Source: CAYOVG01 sp964407285 (GTDB lineage: Bacteria; Desulfobacterota; Syntrophobacteria; Syntrophobacterales; Syntrophobacteraceae). Taken from it: DNA of 21,383 nucleotides. The notes under the pieces are model-generated. The model was given only the letters and a program-made list of their open reading frames with translations. It did no database searches and was not told where the DNA came from. Below are positions 14,979 through 21,383 of this stretch, one piece after another (the first letter of the stretch is position 1; every line of letters begins with the position of its first letter). The position numbers and the translations under genes were made by a program. The stretch lies in assembly GCA_964407285.1 (NCBI GenBank), contig CAYOVG010000081.1, positions 1 to 21,383 of the forward strand, written 5' to 3'.

Positions 14979-15329
14979 TTACCCCTTGGCCACCTGCTGG
15001 GAATCGGGCCCATCCCCCGCGATGGGGGCCACAGAAGTCAACTTCACGTTTTCCGGCGCATTCAGCCGGTCCTTCAACTCCTTGCCGGGCTTGAAGAACG
15101 GCATCTTCTTGGGCTTCACCCTGATGAACTCGCCCGTCTTGGGGTTCCTACCCTTATATTCGCCATAGAGCTTGATCTTGAATGAACCGAGTCCGCGAAT
15201 CTCGATCCGGTCACCCTCCACCAAAGCCTCCTCCATGGAACTGAGAACGGTATTTACGGCCACTTCAGCCGCCTTTACAGTAATGCCCTCGGCCTGGGCC
15301 AACCGCTCTATCAACTCGCTCTTGGTCAT
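14979..15329 (-). CDS. ihfB: Integration host factor subunit beta (HU/IHF family)
   Basis: A 116-aa DNA-bending protein, slightly longer than usual (about 95-100) because of a 20-residue C-terminal tail. The N-terminus MTKSELIERLAQAEG and the region GDRIEIRGLGSF match IHF beta closely. The DNA-inserting beta arm carries GRNPKTGEF with the key Pro, and the end of the fold is FFKPGKELKDRL. IHF bends DNA at specific sites and often helps sigma-54 promoters, recombination and nucleoid structure. The start follows GAGGGGAGAGT. Its promoter probably lies in the A+T-rich stretch at 15355-15450. Confidence 0.93.
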   Translation of the reverse strand: MTKSELIERLAQAEGITVKAAEVAVNTVLSSMEEALVEGDRIEIRGLGSFKIKLYGEYKGRNPKTGEFIRVKPKKMPFFKPGKELKDRLNAPENVKLTSVAPIAGDGPDSQQVAKG

Positions 15330-15844
15330 ACTCTCCCCTCATCTTTACGAATAAAACGCGAACTTACACAATTTCCATTCAAAACCCGTGTGAACTAAAG
15401 CTCTTATCGGAAGGTGACTGAATTTCCTTAATTTATTTTACACTAGATTGTTCCAATAGTCCCTTCCTCAAAGCCCTCGAGCGAGCCACCCCATTTCCAG
15501 ACCTCCGCCGCGGCCCCGGAACTGAAGCCGCCGGGCCCTCCCCCTCATGCCGACAACCCGGCATCAACGGCTTTCGGTCAGCCCCCCCACCGGACGCTCG
15601 CAAACCCGGTGTAAACCCGTAAAGCCGTATACAAAAAATCCCACGCTACCCGTTTCGATAAGGATAGCGCCGGCAATGTCTTCCACAAAGCGAGATTCAG
15701 CAAGACTTCACATTCTTCGATCTTTCCGCGGCGATCAATGTAGCACAGGTCAACACGAGTATCAACAATTTATACAATTAATACACATAGTAAAAACACC
15801 GGCGCTCCAATACGGAAAAGATCGACCCGTTCCCGCATCCTTCC
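15330..15844. other. Gap upstream of ihfB and downstream of the dehydrogenase
   Basis: The first 120 bases (15330-15450) are clearly richer in A+T than the surroundings and should carry the ihfB promoter on the minus strand, though no convincing hexamer pair stands out. A second A+T-rich patch lies at 15755-15795 (ATTTATACAATTAATACACA). No supported gene, tRNA or repeat family is seen between them. Confidence 0.5.
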
Positions 15845-15879
15845 TTCCCCTCTCCCGCCGGGAGCGGAGAAGAGGGGAA
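15845..15879 (-). terminator. Stem-loop after the aldehyde dehydrogenase gene
   Basis: TTCCCCTCT (15845-15853) pairs with AGAGGGGAA (15871-15879) around a GC-rich loop with an internal alternative stem (CTCCCG/CGGGAG). It lies 14 bases beyond the minus-strand dehydrogenase stop. There is no T-run on the minus strand, so termination is likely but unproven. Confidence 0.5.
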
Positions 15880-15892
15880 ACGCCGGCCTCCG

Positions 15893-17434
15893 CTAATCCC
15901 GCGCGTCGCCGAACTTGATCCCCTGGGCCAGGGGCAGTTTCCCCGACCAGTTGATCGTGCTCGTCTGCCTGCGCATGTAGGCCTTCCACGAATCCGACCC
16001 GGACTCGCGCCCGCCGCCGGTTTCCTTCTCGCCTCCGAAGGCCCCTCCTATTTCGGCCCCGGAGGTGCCCACATTGACGTTGGCGATGCCGCAGTCGCTT
16101 CCCATGTGGCTGAGGAAGAATTCGGCCTCCCGAAGGTCGTTGGTGAATATGGACGACGTAAGCCCTTGCGGAACGTCGTTGTTGCAGGCGACGGCTTCCT
16201 CGATGCCGTCGTAAGGGATCAGGTAGAGCACGGGAGCGAAGGTTTCCTCCTTCACGATCGGGTAATGGTTCCGGGCTTCGCAAATGCACGGGGTCACATA
16301 GGCTCCGGAATCATAGATCCCGCCGGCGAGGACCTCTCCCCCGTACAGCACCCTCCCTCCCTGGCTCCCGAGCGCTTCGAGGGCTTCTTGCATCGCCCCG
16401 GCCGCATCGCGGCTGATGAGCGGTCCCATCAGGGTTTGGGGATCGAGGGGATTTCCAATCCGCACCTGCCGGTAGGCCCGTACGAGGCGGTCGGCGAAGG
16501 CGTCGAAGACATCCTTGTGCGCGATGACCCGGCGGGTGGTGGTGCACCGCTGCCCGGCGGTGCCCACGGCCCCGAAAAGGACCGCCCTCACGGCCAGTTC
16601 CAGGTCGGCGTTGGGGGTGACGACGACGGCGTTGTTGCCTCCCAATTCCAGGAGAGGCTTCCCCAGGCGCGCCATGACCGCCTGACCGACCCGCCGGCCC
16701 ATGGGAATGCTCCCTGTGGCGGATATGAGGGGAAGGCGGCCGTCCGCGACGAGACGTTCGCCGACATCCGCTCCACTCCCGACGACCAGGTTCAGGATTC
16801 CTTCCGGTAGGCCGTTTTGTTCCATAACCCGTCCGACGATCTTCATGACGGCGACGGCGCAAAGCGGCGTCGTGCTGGACGGCTTCCACACCACCGTATC
16901 CCCGGCGATGAGCGCGATCATGGCGTTCCACGCCCACACTGCCACCGGGAAGTTGAAGGCCGTAATGACCCCTATGGGACCCAGCGGATGCCACTGCTCG
17001 TACATGCGGTGCCCGGGCCGCTCGCTGTGCATGGTGAGGCCGTACAGCATGCGGGACTGCCCGACGGCGAAATCGCAGACGTCGATCATCTCCCGCACCT
17101 CGCCCTCGGCCTCCTGCAGGATCTTTCCGTTCTCCAGGGTGACCAGCACCGCCAGTTCCCTTTTGTGCTCCCGGACGACGTTGCCGATTTGCCTCACGAT
17201 GTCTCCCCGCGCGGGGGCCGGGACCATGCGCCAGCGGCGAAAAGCCTCGACGGCCCGGGCCGCGACCCGCTCGTAGTCGGCCGCTGTCGCCTGCCGCACT
17301 CTCCCTATAACTTCTCCATCGACGGGCGACACCGATTCGAGGACCTCGCCGCCGCAGGCGAGCCATTGCGCGCCCGTGCCGGCGCCCTCTTCCACATCGC
17401 CCGATAAGCCCAGTTTTTCCAAGATATCTTTCAT
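15893..17434 (-). CDS. ALDH7-type alpha-aminoadipate-semialdehyde dehydrogenase
   Basis: A 513-aa NAD(P)+-dependent aldehyde dehydrogenase. Catalytic residues are intact: N161 (TAFNFPVAVW), K184 (WKPSSTTPL), E263 (LELGGNNA) and the nucleophile C297 (GTAGQRCTTTRR). Several stretches are typical of the antiquitin/ALDH7 branch: ENGKILQEAEGEVREMIDVC, LMGPLI, and a C-terminal GAFGGEKETGGGRESGSD. That branch oxidises L-2-aminoadipate 6-semialdehyde (in equilibrium with piperideine-6-carboxylate) to L-2-aminoadipate. The start ATG at 17434 follows AAGGGAA. The gene lies 293 bp downstream of a class III aminotransferase on the same strand, so the pair could convert lysine to aminoadipate. A broader substrate range is possible because ALDH7 enzymes also act on other aldehydes. 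Confidence 0.9.
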   Translation of the reverse strand: MKDILEKLGLSGDVEEGAGTGAQWLACGGEVLESVSPVDGEVIGRVRQATAADYERVAARAVEAFRRWRMVPAPARGDIVRQIGNVVREHKRELAVLVTLENGKILQEAEGEVREMIDVCDFAVGQSRMLYGLTMHSERPGHRMYEQWHPLGPIGVITAFNFPVAVWAWNAMIALIAGDTVVWKPSSTTPLCAVAVMKIVGRVMEQNGLPEGILNLVVGSGADVGERLVADGRLPLISATGSIPMGRRVGQAVMARLGKPLLELGGNNAVVVTPNADLELAVRAVLFGAVGTAGQRCTTTRRVIAHKDVFDAFADRLVRAYRQVRIGNPLDPQTLMGPLISRDAAGAMQEALEALGSQGGRVLYGGEVLAGGIYDSGAYVTPCICEARNHYPIVKEETFAPVLYLIPYDGIEEAVACNNDVPQGLTSSIFTNDLREAEFFLSHMGSDCGIANVNVGTSGAEIGGAFGGEKETGGGRESGSDSWKAYMRRQTSTINWSGKLPLAQGIKFGDARD

Positions 17435-17641
17435 CGCATTCCCTTACGCCGGCTGATAGCAGGTCTCTAAGCATTTAAGAATGTAACGACGAAACCGATG
17501 CCGGGAATCTCGATTGGAGCGCTTCGCGCCCTCTCGGCCTTCGGCCGCGACCGGGCCGTCGAAACGCGACAAGTCGCGGCTGGAAGCCATAACCGTAGAA
17601 GATGACTCCACGTTCCACCCGTTCACGGCACAACCGCGCGA

Positions 17642-17679
17642 CCGCGTAACTTCCTCCCGGCCGCGTAACTTCCTCTCGA
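17642..17679. repeat. Two-unit 19-bp tandem repeat between the two lysine-pathway genes
   Basis: CCGCGTAACTTCCTC occurs at 17642-17656 and again at 17661-17675, a 19-bp period with 17 of 19 positions matching across the full units. It lies in the 293-bp gap between the aminotransferase stop and the dehydrogenase start. It may be a slippage repeat or paired regulator site; nothing else recognisable is in that gap. Confidence 0.65.
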
Positions 17680-17727
17680 CCACGACGCTCACACACAGAC
17701 GCAAGGACGCAGCAGCCCTTGCCACGG

Positions 17728-19062
17728 CTACGGGCGGGTCTCCGCCGACTCGCGCAGCACATCCCCCAGGATGGATACGCACACGGATATCTCGTCCGAC
17801 GACACGGTGAGCGCGGGGCAGAGGCGAAGCGTGTTCTCCCCGCAACCGAGGACCAGGAGCCCCTTCGAAAACGCCTCCCGGACCACCTTGTTCCTGAGGT
17901 CCGAGGCGCGTTCCTTGGTTTCGCGGTCCTTCACCAGTTCCACGCCCACCATGAGCCCCATGCCCCGGACGTCGCCGATGCACTCGATCTCCTTCTGCAG
18001 CTCGCGAAGCCCCGCCGTCAACTCCTCGCCGCGAGCCGCGGCGTTGGCCGTCAGTTCCTCCTCGAGCAACTCGATGGTGGCGAGCGCCGCCATGCACGAT
18101 ACGGGATTGCCGCCGAAAGTGGACGCATGGGAACCCGCGTCCCAGTCCATGAGTTCCTCGCGGGCGATCATGGCCCCCAGCGGCATTCCGGATGCGATGC
18201 CCTTGGCCACCGCAATGATGTCCGGAGCGACGCCGAAGTGCTCCATGGCGAACATTTTGCCCGTACGCCCCATGCCGGACTGCACCTCGTCGGCCACGTA
18301 GAGAATCCCGTACTTCCGCGCAAGCCGGTGGAGTTCCTTGTGGAACATGGGGGGAGGAACGATGTAGCCGCCCTCTCCCTGGATGGGCTCCACGAATATC
18401 GCCGCCACCTCCTCCGGGGGTATGGTGGTGCGGAAAAGAAGGTCCTCGATCCACTGGACGCATTCCGCGCCGCACCTGCGGTCGCAGCCCCCGTAGGAGC
18501 ACCGGTAGCAGTTCGGATACGGGACGTGGGTCACGCCGGGCAGCAGGGGATTGTAGTGCTCCTTCTGGATGGTGCGGCTCGCCGTCAGGGAGAGAGCCCC
18601 CATCGTGCGGCCGTGGAAAGCCCCGAAAAATGCGAGATTCAGGTGCCGCCGCGTGTGCCACCGGGCAAGCTTGAAGGCCGCTTCGATGGCTTCGGCGCCG
18701 GAATTTCCGAAGAACACCTTGCCCTTCCCTCCCCAGGGAGCCAGTTCCACCAGTTTCCGTGCGAGAATGATTTCGGGAGGATAGTAGAAATCCGTCCCGG
18801 ACATGTGTAACAGTTTCCCCGCCTGTTCGGTTATGGCTTTCACGACGCGCGGGTGGCAGTGGCCGGTGGAACAGACGGCAATGCCCGACGTGAAATCGAG
18901 AAAGCTGTTGCCGTCGACATCCCGGACCCATAGTCCCTCGGCCTTTTCCACCACCAGGGGATACACCCGCGTATAGGACGGGGATATATAGGCCCGATCG
19001 GTGGCGATAAGCTCTGCGGCCCGGGGACCGGGAAGCGGAGTTTCAATGCGCGGAAGTCTCAT
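17728..19062 (-). CDS. Class III PLP aminotransferase, putative lysine 6-aminotransferase
   Basis: A 444-aa fold-type I aminotransferase. The start ATG at 19062 follows GGAGAGG; the reading frame upstream of it is not protein-like. PLP-binding residues are present: the Schiff-base K287 (VAKGIASGMPLG), D258 (VADEVQSGMGRTG) and the GNSGAEAIEAAFKLAR loop (119-134). STFGGNP (315-321) closes the active site. The sequence resembles the archaeal-type GABA/omega-amino-acid aminotransferase branch, which also contains amino-acid racemases. The ALDH7 neighbour favours transfer of the epsilon-amino group of lysine to 2-oxoglutarate, giving aminoadipate semialdehyde; ornithine or GABA remain possible. 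An unusual Cys cluster lies at residues 185-201 (NCYRCSYGGCDRRCGAEC). Confidence 0.85.
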   Translation of the reverse strand: MRLPRIETPLPGPRAAELIATDRAYISPSYTRVYPLVVEKAEGLWVRDVDGNSFLDFTSGIAVCSTGHCHPRVVKAITEQAGKLLHMSGTDFYYPPEIILARKLVELAPWGGKGKVFFGNSGAEAIEAAFKLARWHTRRHLNLAFFGAFHGRTMGALSLTASRTIQKEHYNPLLPGVTHVPYPNCYRCSYGGCDRRCGAECVQWIEDLLFRTTIPPEEVAAIFVEPIQGEGGYIVPPPMFHKELHRLARKYGILYVADEVQSGMGRTGKMFAMEHFGVAPDIIAVAKGIASGMPLGAMIAREELMDWDAGSHASTFGGNPVSCMAALATIELLEEELTANAAARGEELTAGLRELQKEIECIGDVRGMGLMVGVELVKDRETKERASDLRNKVVREAFSKGLLVLGCGENTLRLCPALTVSSDEISVCVSILGDVLRESAETRP

Positions 19063-19079
19063 GTGGCCTCTCCATCGAG

Positions 19080-19240
19080 TAGGGGCTCTTGCCGGAGTCC
19101 CGCCGAGTCGGGTCCGGGCTTCTGCCGGTCCTGTCGAGCCGGGTCTCGCGGAGCCGTTGAACGAGGGCTCTCGAAGCCTTGCCGGGTCGGGTCGTTGAAC
19201 GAGGACCTGCAAAAACCCCGGAAAGTCCCGCCGAGCCGAT
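19080..19240. repeat. Short dispersed direct repeats upstream of the aminotransferase
   Basis: CGTTGAACGAGG occurs at 19155-19166 and 19193-19204, and GTCCCGCCGAG at 19097-19107 and 19225-19235. GCCGGGTC-like words recur between them. The block is low in complexity and has no protein gene. It may hold the aminotransferase promoter, but no hexamer pair is evident. Confidence 0.45.
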
Positions 19241-19374
19241 TACGGTCGCTGGTTTTCGGAGTGTGGCGCCGCCGGTGTTTCGCTATGCCGGAAGCGGGAG
19301 CCGTGGCGCGGAGCCGGAAAGAGGGCCCGGAAAGCTGGAGCGGTTTCCCCTGTTACGACTTGCGCCCGCCGCCC

Positions 19375-19482
19375 GGAAGATGAACGCTGCATGCAAGATG
19401 AACGCCGCCTGGAAGATGAGCATCACATGGAAATTAAGCAGCACCTGAAAACTGAGCACTATCCGGAATATGAGGACTCAAA
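19375..19482. repeat. Degenerate tandem repeat, six units of 18 bp
   Basis: Six adjacent 18-base units start at 19375, 19393, 19411, 19429, 19447 and 19465. The first is GGAAGATGAACGCTGCAT, and later copies drift progressively (GCAAGATGAACGCCGCCT, GGAAGATGAGCATCACAT, and so on). On the plus strand one frame reads as a six-residue repeat (KMNAAC, KMNAAW, KMSITW, KLSST) before a stop. No ribosome-binding site or domain supports a gene, so this looks like a decaying minisatellite. Confidence 0.75.
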
Positions 19483-19710
19483 TCGAAACCGGAAGCAGAT
19501 TGGACGTCGCACCCCCCGAAACGGACCGAATAATCGAACCGCCTTCTCCATATACACGTAAAATATAAGCATTAATTCCCCGTCCGGCATGGAAAAAACG
19601 GGCACGGTTCAATTGAAGGTAACAGAATTTAGGGAAAACCATCCGATTACCGGCATGGTTTGGAAGTCATGTATTTGAGGTCACCCTAAGGCCACCCTAA
19701 GGACCTCATC

Positions 19711-19779
19711 GTCATTCCCGCGTAAGCGGAAACCCGGGCTTTTCAAGCGTTCCTGGACCCCCGCGTTCGCGGGGGTGAC
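19711..19779. repeat. REP-like palindromic element (GTCATTCCCGC type)
   Basis: The element begins GTCATTCCCGCGTAAGCGG and ends CCCCCGCGTTCGCGGGGGTG(AC), with complementary termini GTCA/TGAC and CCCGCG/CGCGGG. The right half alone is a perfect 8-bp hairpin with a TT loop (19758-19775). This form (CGTCATTCCCGC...GCGGGAATGACG) is a common short intergenic repeat in many Proteobacteria. It is preceded by GAGGTC/GACCTC inverted arms (19677-19707) that enclose two CACCCTAAGG copies. Confidence 0.75.
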
Positions 19780-19789
19780 CTGAAAGTGT

Positions 19790-19850
19790 CACCCTGTTTT
19801 GAACCATGCCTGATTTTCTCATGTTTTGCCACCCTGGTTTGAACCATGCC
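19790..19850. repeat. Direct repeat, 21 bp, 40-bp spacing
   Basis: CACCCTGTTTTGAACCATGC(C) at 19790-19810 recurs at 19830-19850 as CACCCTGGTTTGAACCATGC(C), differing at one of 21 positions. It lies just after the REP-like element and about 100 bp before the promoter of the NACHT unit. It may mark an old insertion boundary or operator pair. Confidence 0.65.
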
Positions 19851-19951
19851 CGTTCGAGTGTCGGGACGGCCGTCTCCCGCCCGTGCCGCGCCATCCGCCC
19901 TCGACGACCGAAGGTCTCGAATACGCCCACAACCCTGCAGCGGCTTTTGCT

Positions 19952-19980
19952 TTGCCATGGCAGGCAATGTCTGCTAATAA
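19952..19980 (+). promoter_or_regulatory. Extended -10 promoter of the NACHT unit
   Basis: TTGCCA (19952-19957), a 17-base spacer and TAATAA (19975-19980) make a good sigma-70 promoter. The bases TGC directly before the -10 give the extended TGnTAATAA form. Transcription would start near 19987, leaving a leader of about 93 bases. The -35 overlaps a TGCCATGGCA palindrome with flanking TTGCC/GGCAA, a possible operator. Confidence 0.7.
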
Positions 19981-20079
19981 TCCGGACGAAACGAACGACA
20001 TCCCGAAACGAATAAAGGGGACGAAAGGAAGATATACTACTCCCCACTTATCCCTTTGTCCCATACAGGAGCCGGAACG

Positions 20080-20301
20080 ATGGATCTCGAGTCCTGGAAA
20101 GAGAGCGCCTCATCATTTCTCGGGCAATCGGCATTTGCCGTGAAACGACTGCTCCCCGACACCGCCTACGGCTATCTTTGTTCGGCGGCCGTTTGGCCTG
20201 TCGTCACCGCGATTTCGCAGGGAGACATGACGGCATTTGCGGCGCCGGCCAATCTTGCCGGCAACGTCGGCGTCAATCTCATCGCCAATAAGGTCCAATG
20301 A
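20080..20301 (+). CDS. 73-aa hydrophobic protein, probable detached N-terminal module of the NACHT protein
   Basis: ATG 20080 follows CAGGAG with an eight-base spacer. The protein (MDLESWKESASSFLGQ ... NLAGNVGVNLIANKVQ) has an amphipathic N-terminus and a central hydrophobic stretch (YGYLCSAAVWPVVTAI, about residues 27-42), plus a Gly/Ala-rich end. The ending resembles the short module found at the N-terminus of some NACHT/STAND proteins, where GNVGVNLIAN-like sequence runs straight on into the effector region. Here a TGA (20299-20301) stops it, yet the NACHT reading frame continues in the same frame five codons later. It may be a genuine separate subunit, or the gene may be interrupted. It may act at the membrane. 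Confidence 0.7.
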   Translation: MDLESWKESASSFLGQSAFAVKRLLPDTAYGYLCSAAVWPVVTAISQGDMTAFAAPANLAGNVGVNLIANKVQ

Positions 20302-20316
20302 GGTGGAAGAGGTCTT

Positions 20317-21383
20317 ATGATAGGGGAAATCATTATGGAAAAACTCTTTTCCGCTGTGCTGGAAGCGGGTGTGCACCTGATGCTCGAGGCCGGATTCGGC
20401 GATGAGATCAAGGAATTGAAGGACAGGCTGTCCCGCAAGGACGAGAAGAAACGCCGCGAGGCCTTCATGAAGGCCATTGCGAAAGCAGCGGCGACTGTAA
20501 ATGAGGAGGCCGCGAGACCTCTGCTCAATCATGGTCCGTTTCAGGAGGAAGTCATTGCCGCGCTTCTCGATCCGACCCACTCGATGGATTTTCAGGCTGC
20601 CTCGGAAGCATTTGAAAGCCGTTTCCCGGCTGCCCACATGAGGGCGCTACGGAGCTTTTTCAACGCCCTGGAGAATGCGCTGCTGGCCGACGATACGTGG
20701 GGACCGATTGTTGAACGGTTTCAGGATTTACGGTTTCAACGCTCGATAATGGAAGCTCTCAAGCATAAGCATTTGGACTTCTCACCTCGCGAACTGGCGC
20801 GTCAACTCAGCCCGCGACTGGCGCCCTTTGAGCCCGACGGCACCGGGGGAGAATACGAAAGCGCCGTTCACCAGGTGGTGCAGGTCTTCATTAAAGAATT
20901 GACCGTTGTTTATCAACCGCCGGACAACAGGGGTTCTCTCCGCCTGCAGTACCTCCGGGAGGTCGCCCGGGACTCCAATCTCCTGCCATTGCAGTGTTTC
21001 AACGAATCCCAGGCGGACGCATGCGGCGGGGAGGACCTGCGACTGGCGGACATCTATACGGACCTGGACACCACCGAATTGAACTCCCCGGAGAAGCGCG
21101 GAATCAACCGGGAGGAGGAACTGCGGAAGTTTATTGCTCACATCCACGACGTCGAGCGCATTCCGGCCCGGAAGACGGCCGACCTGGAGCGGCGGCTTCT
21201 CATCATGGGAGATCCCGGTTCCGGCAAGTCCACGTTCATGAAGTTTCTGGCCTACACCCTGGCCGAGGCCGGCCAGGTGGACGATCCCTCGGGACTCCTG
21301 TCCCGGATCTCCCCATGGCGGCATGGCCCCATGATGCCGGTGCGCGTGGAGTTGCGCGGGCTGGCCTCATTTGCCGAGAAAGG
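20317..21383 (+). CDS. NACHT/STAND NTPase, likely anti-phage defence protein (C-terminus beyond window)
   Basis: The frame is open from ATG 20317 to the window edge (355 codons); ATG 20335, seven bases after AGGGGA, is an equally good start. The N-terminal 220 residues are helical and charged (EIKELKDRLSRKDEKKRREAF) with no recognised effector domain. Then come LRLADIYTDLDTTEL (about 241-255), a pattern common just before NACHT domains, and the Walker A P-loop GDPGSGKST (residues 298-306). After it comes FMKFLAYTL, then WRHGPMMPVRVELRGLASF, the second NACHT strand. Walker B and the C-terminal sensor repeats lie outside the window. Proteins of this kind sense invader components, oligomerise and trigger an effector; that role is inferred from the family. 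The preceding 73-aa gene shares its frame and promoter. Confidence 0.82.
   Translation, partial: MIGEIIMEKLFSAVLEAGVHLMLEAGFGDEIKELKDRLSRKDEKKRREAFMKAIAKAAATVNEEAARPLLNHGPFQEEVIAALLDPTHSMDFQAASEAFESRFPAAHMRALRSFFNALENALLADDTWGPIVERFQDLRFQRSIMEALKHKHLDFSPRELARQLSPRLAPFEPDGTGGEYESAVHQVVQVFIKELTVVYQPPDNRGSLRLQYLREVARDSNLLPLQCFNESQADACGGEDLRLADIYTDLDTTELNSPEKRGINREEELRKFIAHIHDVERIPARKTADLERRLLIMGDPGSGKSTFMKFLAYTLAEAGQVDDPSGLLSRISPWRHGPMMPVRVELRGLASFAEK

Noticed and set aside
15547..15918. A 123-codon plus-strand frame in the gap after ihfB
   Set aside because: No ribosome-binding site, no domain, and it runs over the end of the dehydrogenase gene and its stem-loop.
17444..18931. A 495-codon minus-strand frame overlapping the aminotransferase
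   Set aside because: Arg/Gly/His-rich composition and no motif; the overlapping frame has all PLP-binding residues.
19179..19448. An 89-codon plus-strand frame ending in the 18-bp repeat
   Set aside because: No ribosome-binding site or domain; the repeat reads through as peptide only because its unit length is a multiple of three.
19375..19482. CRISPR-like array
   Set aside because: Units are contiguous with no spacers, only 18 bp long and degenerate; no cas genes nearby.

Overview
The window is about 21.4 kb of GC-rich bacterial chromosome. Gene content and style suggest a Gram-negative Desulfobacterota ('deltaproteobacterial') anaerobe, perhaps a Syntrophobacter-like organism. The signs are a bactofilin/M23 envelope module, a sigma-54-type promoter before a chemoreceptor, an IHF beta subunit, DUF4198 metal-uptake-type exported proteins, and GTCATTCCCGC-type intergenic repeats. 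The taxon is an inference from style, not from a marker gene.

Layout. (1) 40-1488: a DUF3999 exported membrane-anchored protein, probably overlapping the end of an upstream gene. (2) 1579-1885, minus strand: a frameshifted remnant of a MNT-type nucleotidyltransferase. (3) 2088-6743: a tight four-gene operon made of a degenerate receiver plus long coiled coil, an actin-like ATPase homologue, a membrane-anchored LytM/M23 endopeptidase, and a bactofilin. It looks like a cytoskeleton-to-cell-wall morphogenesis module. (4) 7035-8621: a methyl-accepting chemotaxis protein behind a -24/-12 promoter, closed by a perfect 44-bp palindrome. (5) 8836-9082: a promoter followed by nested hairpins and a very strong intrinsic terminator, a candidate structured RNA or leader. 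(6) 9205-10572: two exported proteins (DUF4198 and a membrane-anchored partner), both predicted to start with His after signal cleavage.

(7) 10722-11827, minus strand: an unrecognised protein whose N-terminus resembles a recombinase core-binding domain, and a small zinc-ribbon protein. (8) 12190-14619: an orphan hybrid-sensing histidine kinase (dCache-HAMP-GAF-HisKA-HATPase). (9) 14979-15329, minus: IHF beta. (10) 15893-19062, minus: an ALDH7-type aminoadipate-semialdehyde dehydrogenase and a class III aminotransferase, which together make a plausible lysine epsilon-transamination route. (11) 19063-19950: a gene-free, repeat-rich stretch with a six-unit 18-bp degenerate tandem repeat, a REP-like element and a 40-bp-spaced direct repeat. 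(12) From 19952 to the window end: an extended -10 promoter, a 73-aa hydrophobic small protein, and then, in the same reading frame after one TGA, a NACHT/STAND NTPase running off the edge. The NACHT unit is a likely anti-phage or conflict system and the start of an accessory region.

The two most interesting items are the actin-like/degenerate-receiver/M23/bactofilin operon and the NACHT unit, whose N-terminal module is separated by a single in-frame stop. No tRNA, rRNA, CRISPR array, transposase or integrase catalytic domain was found.
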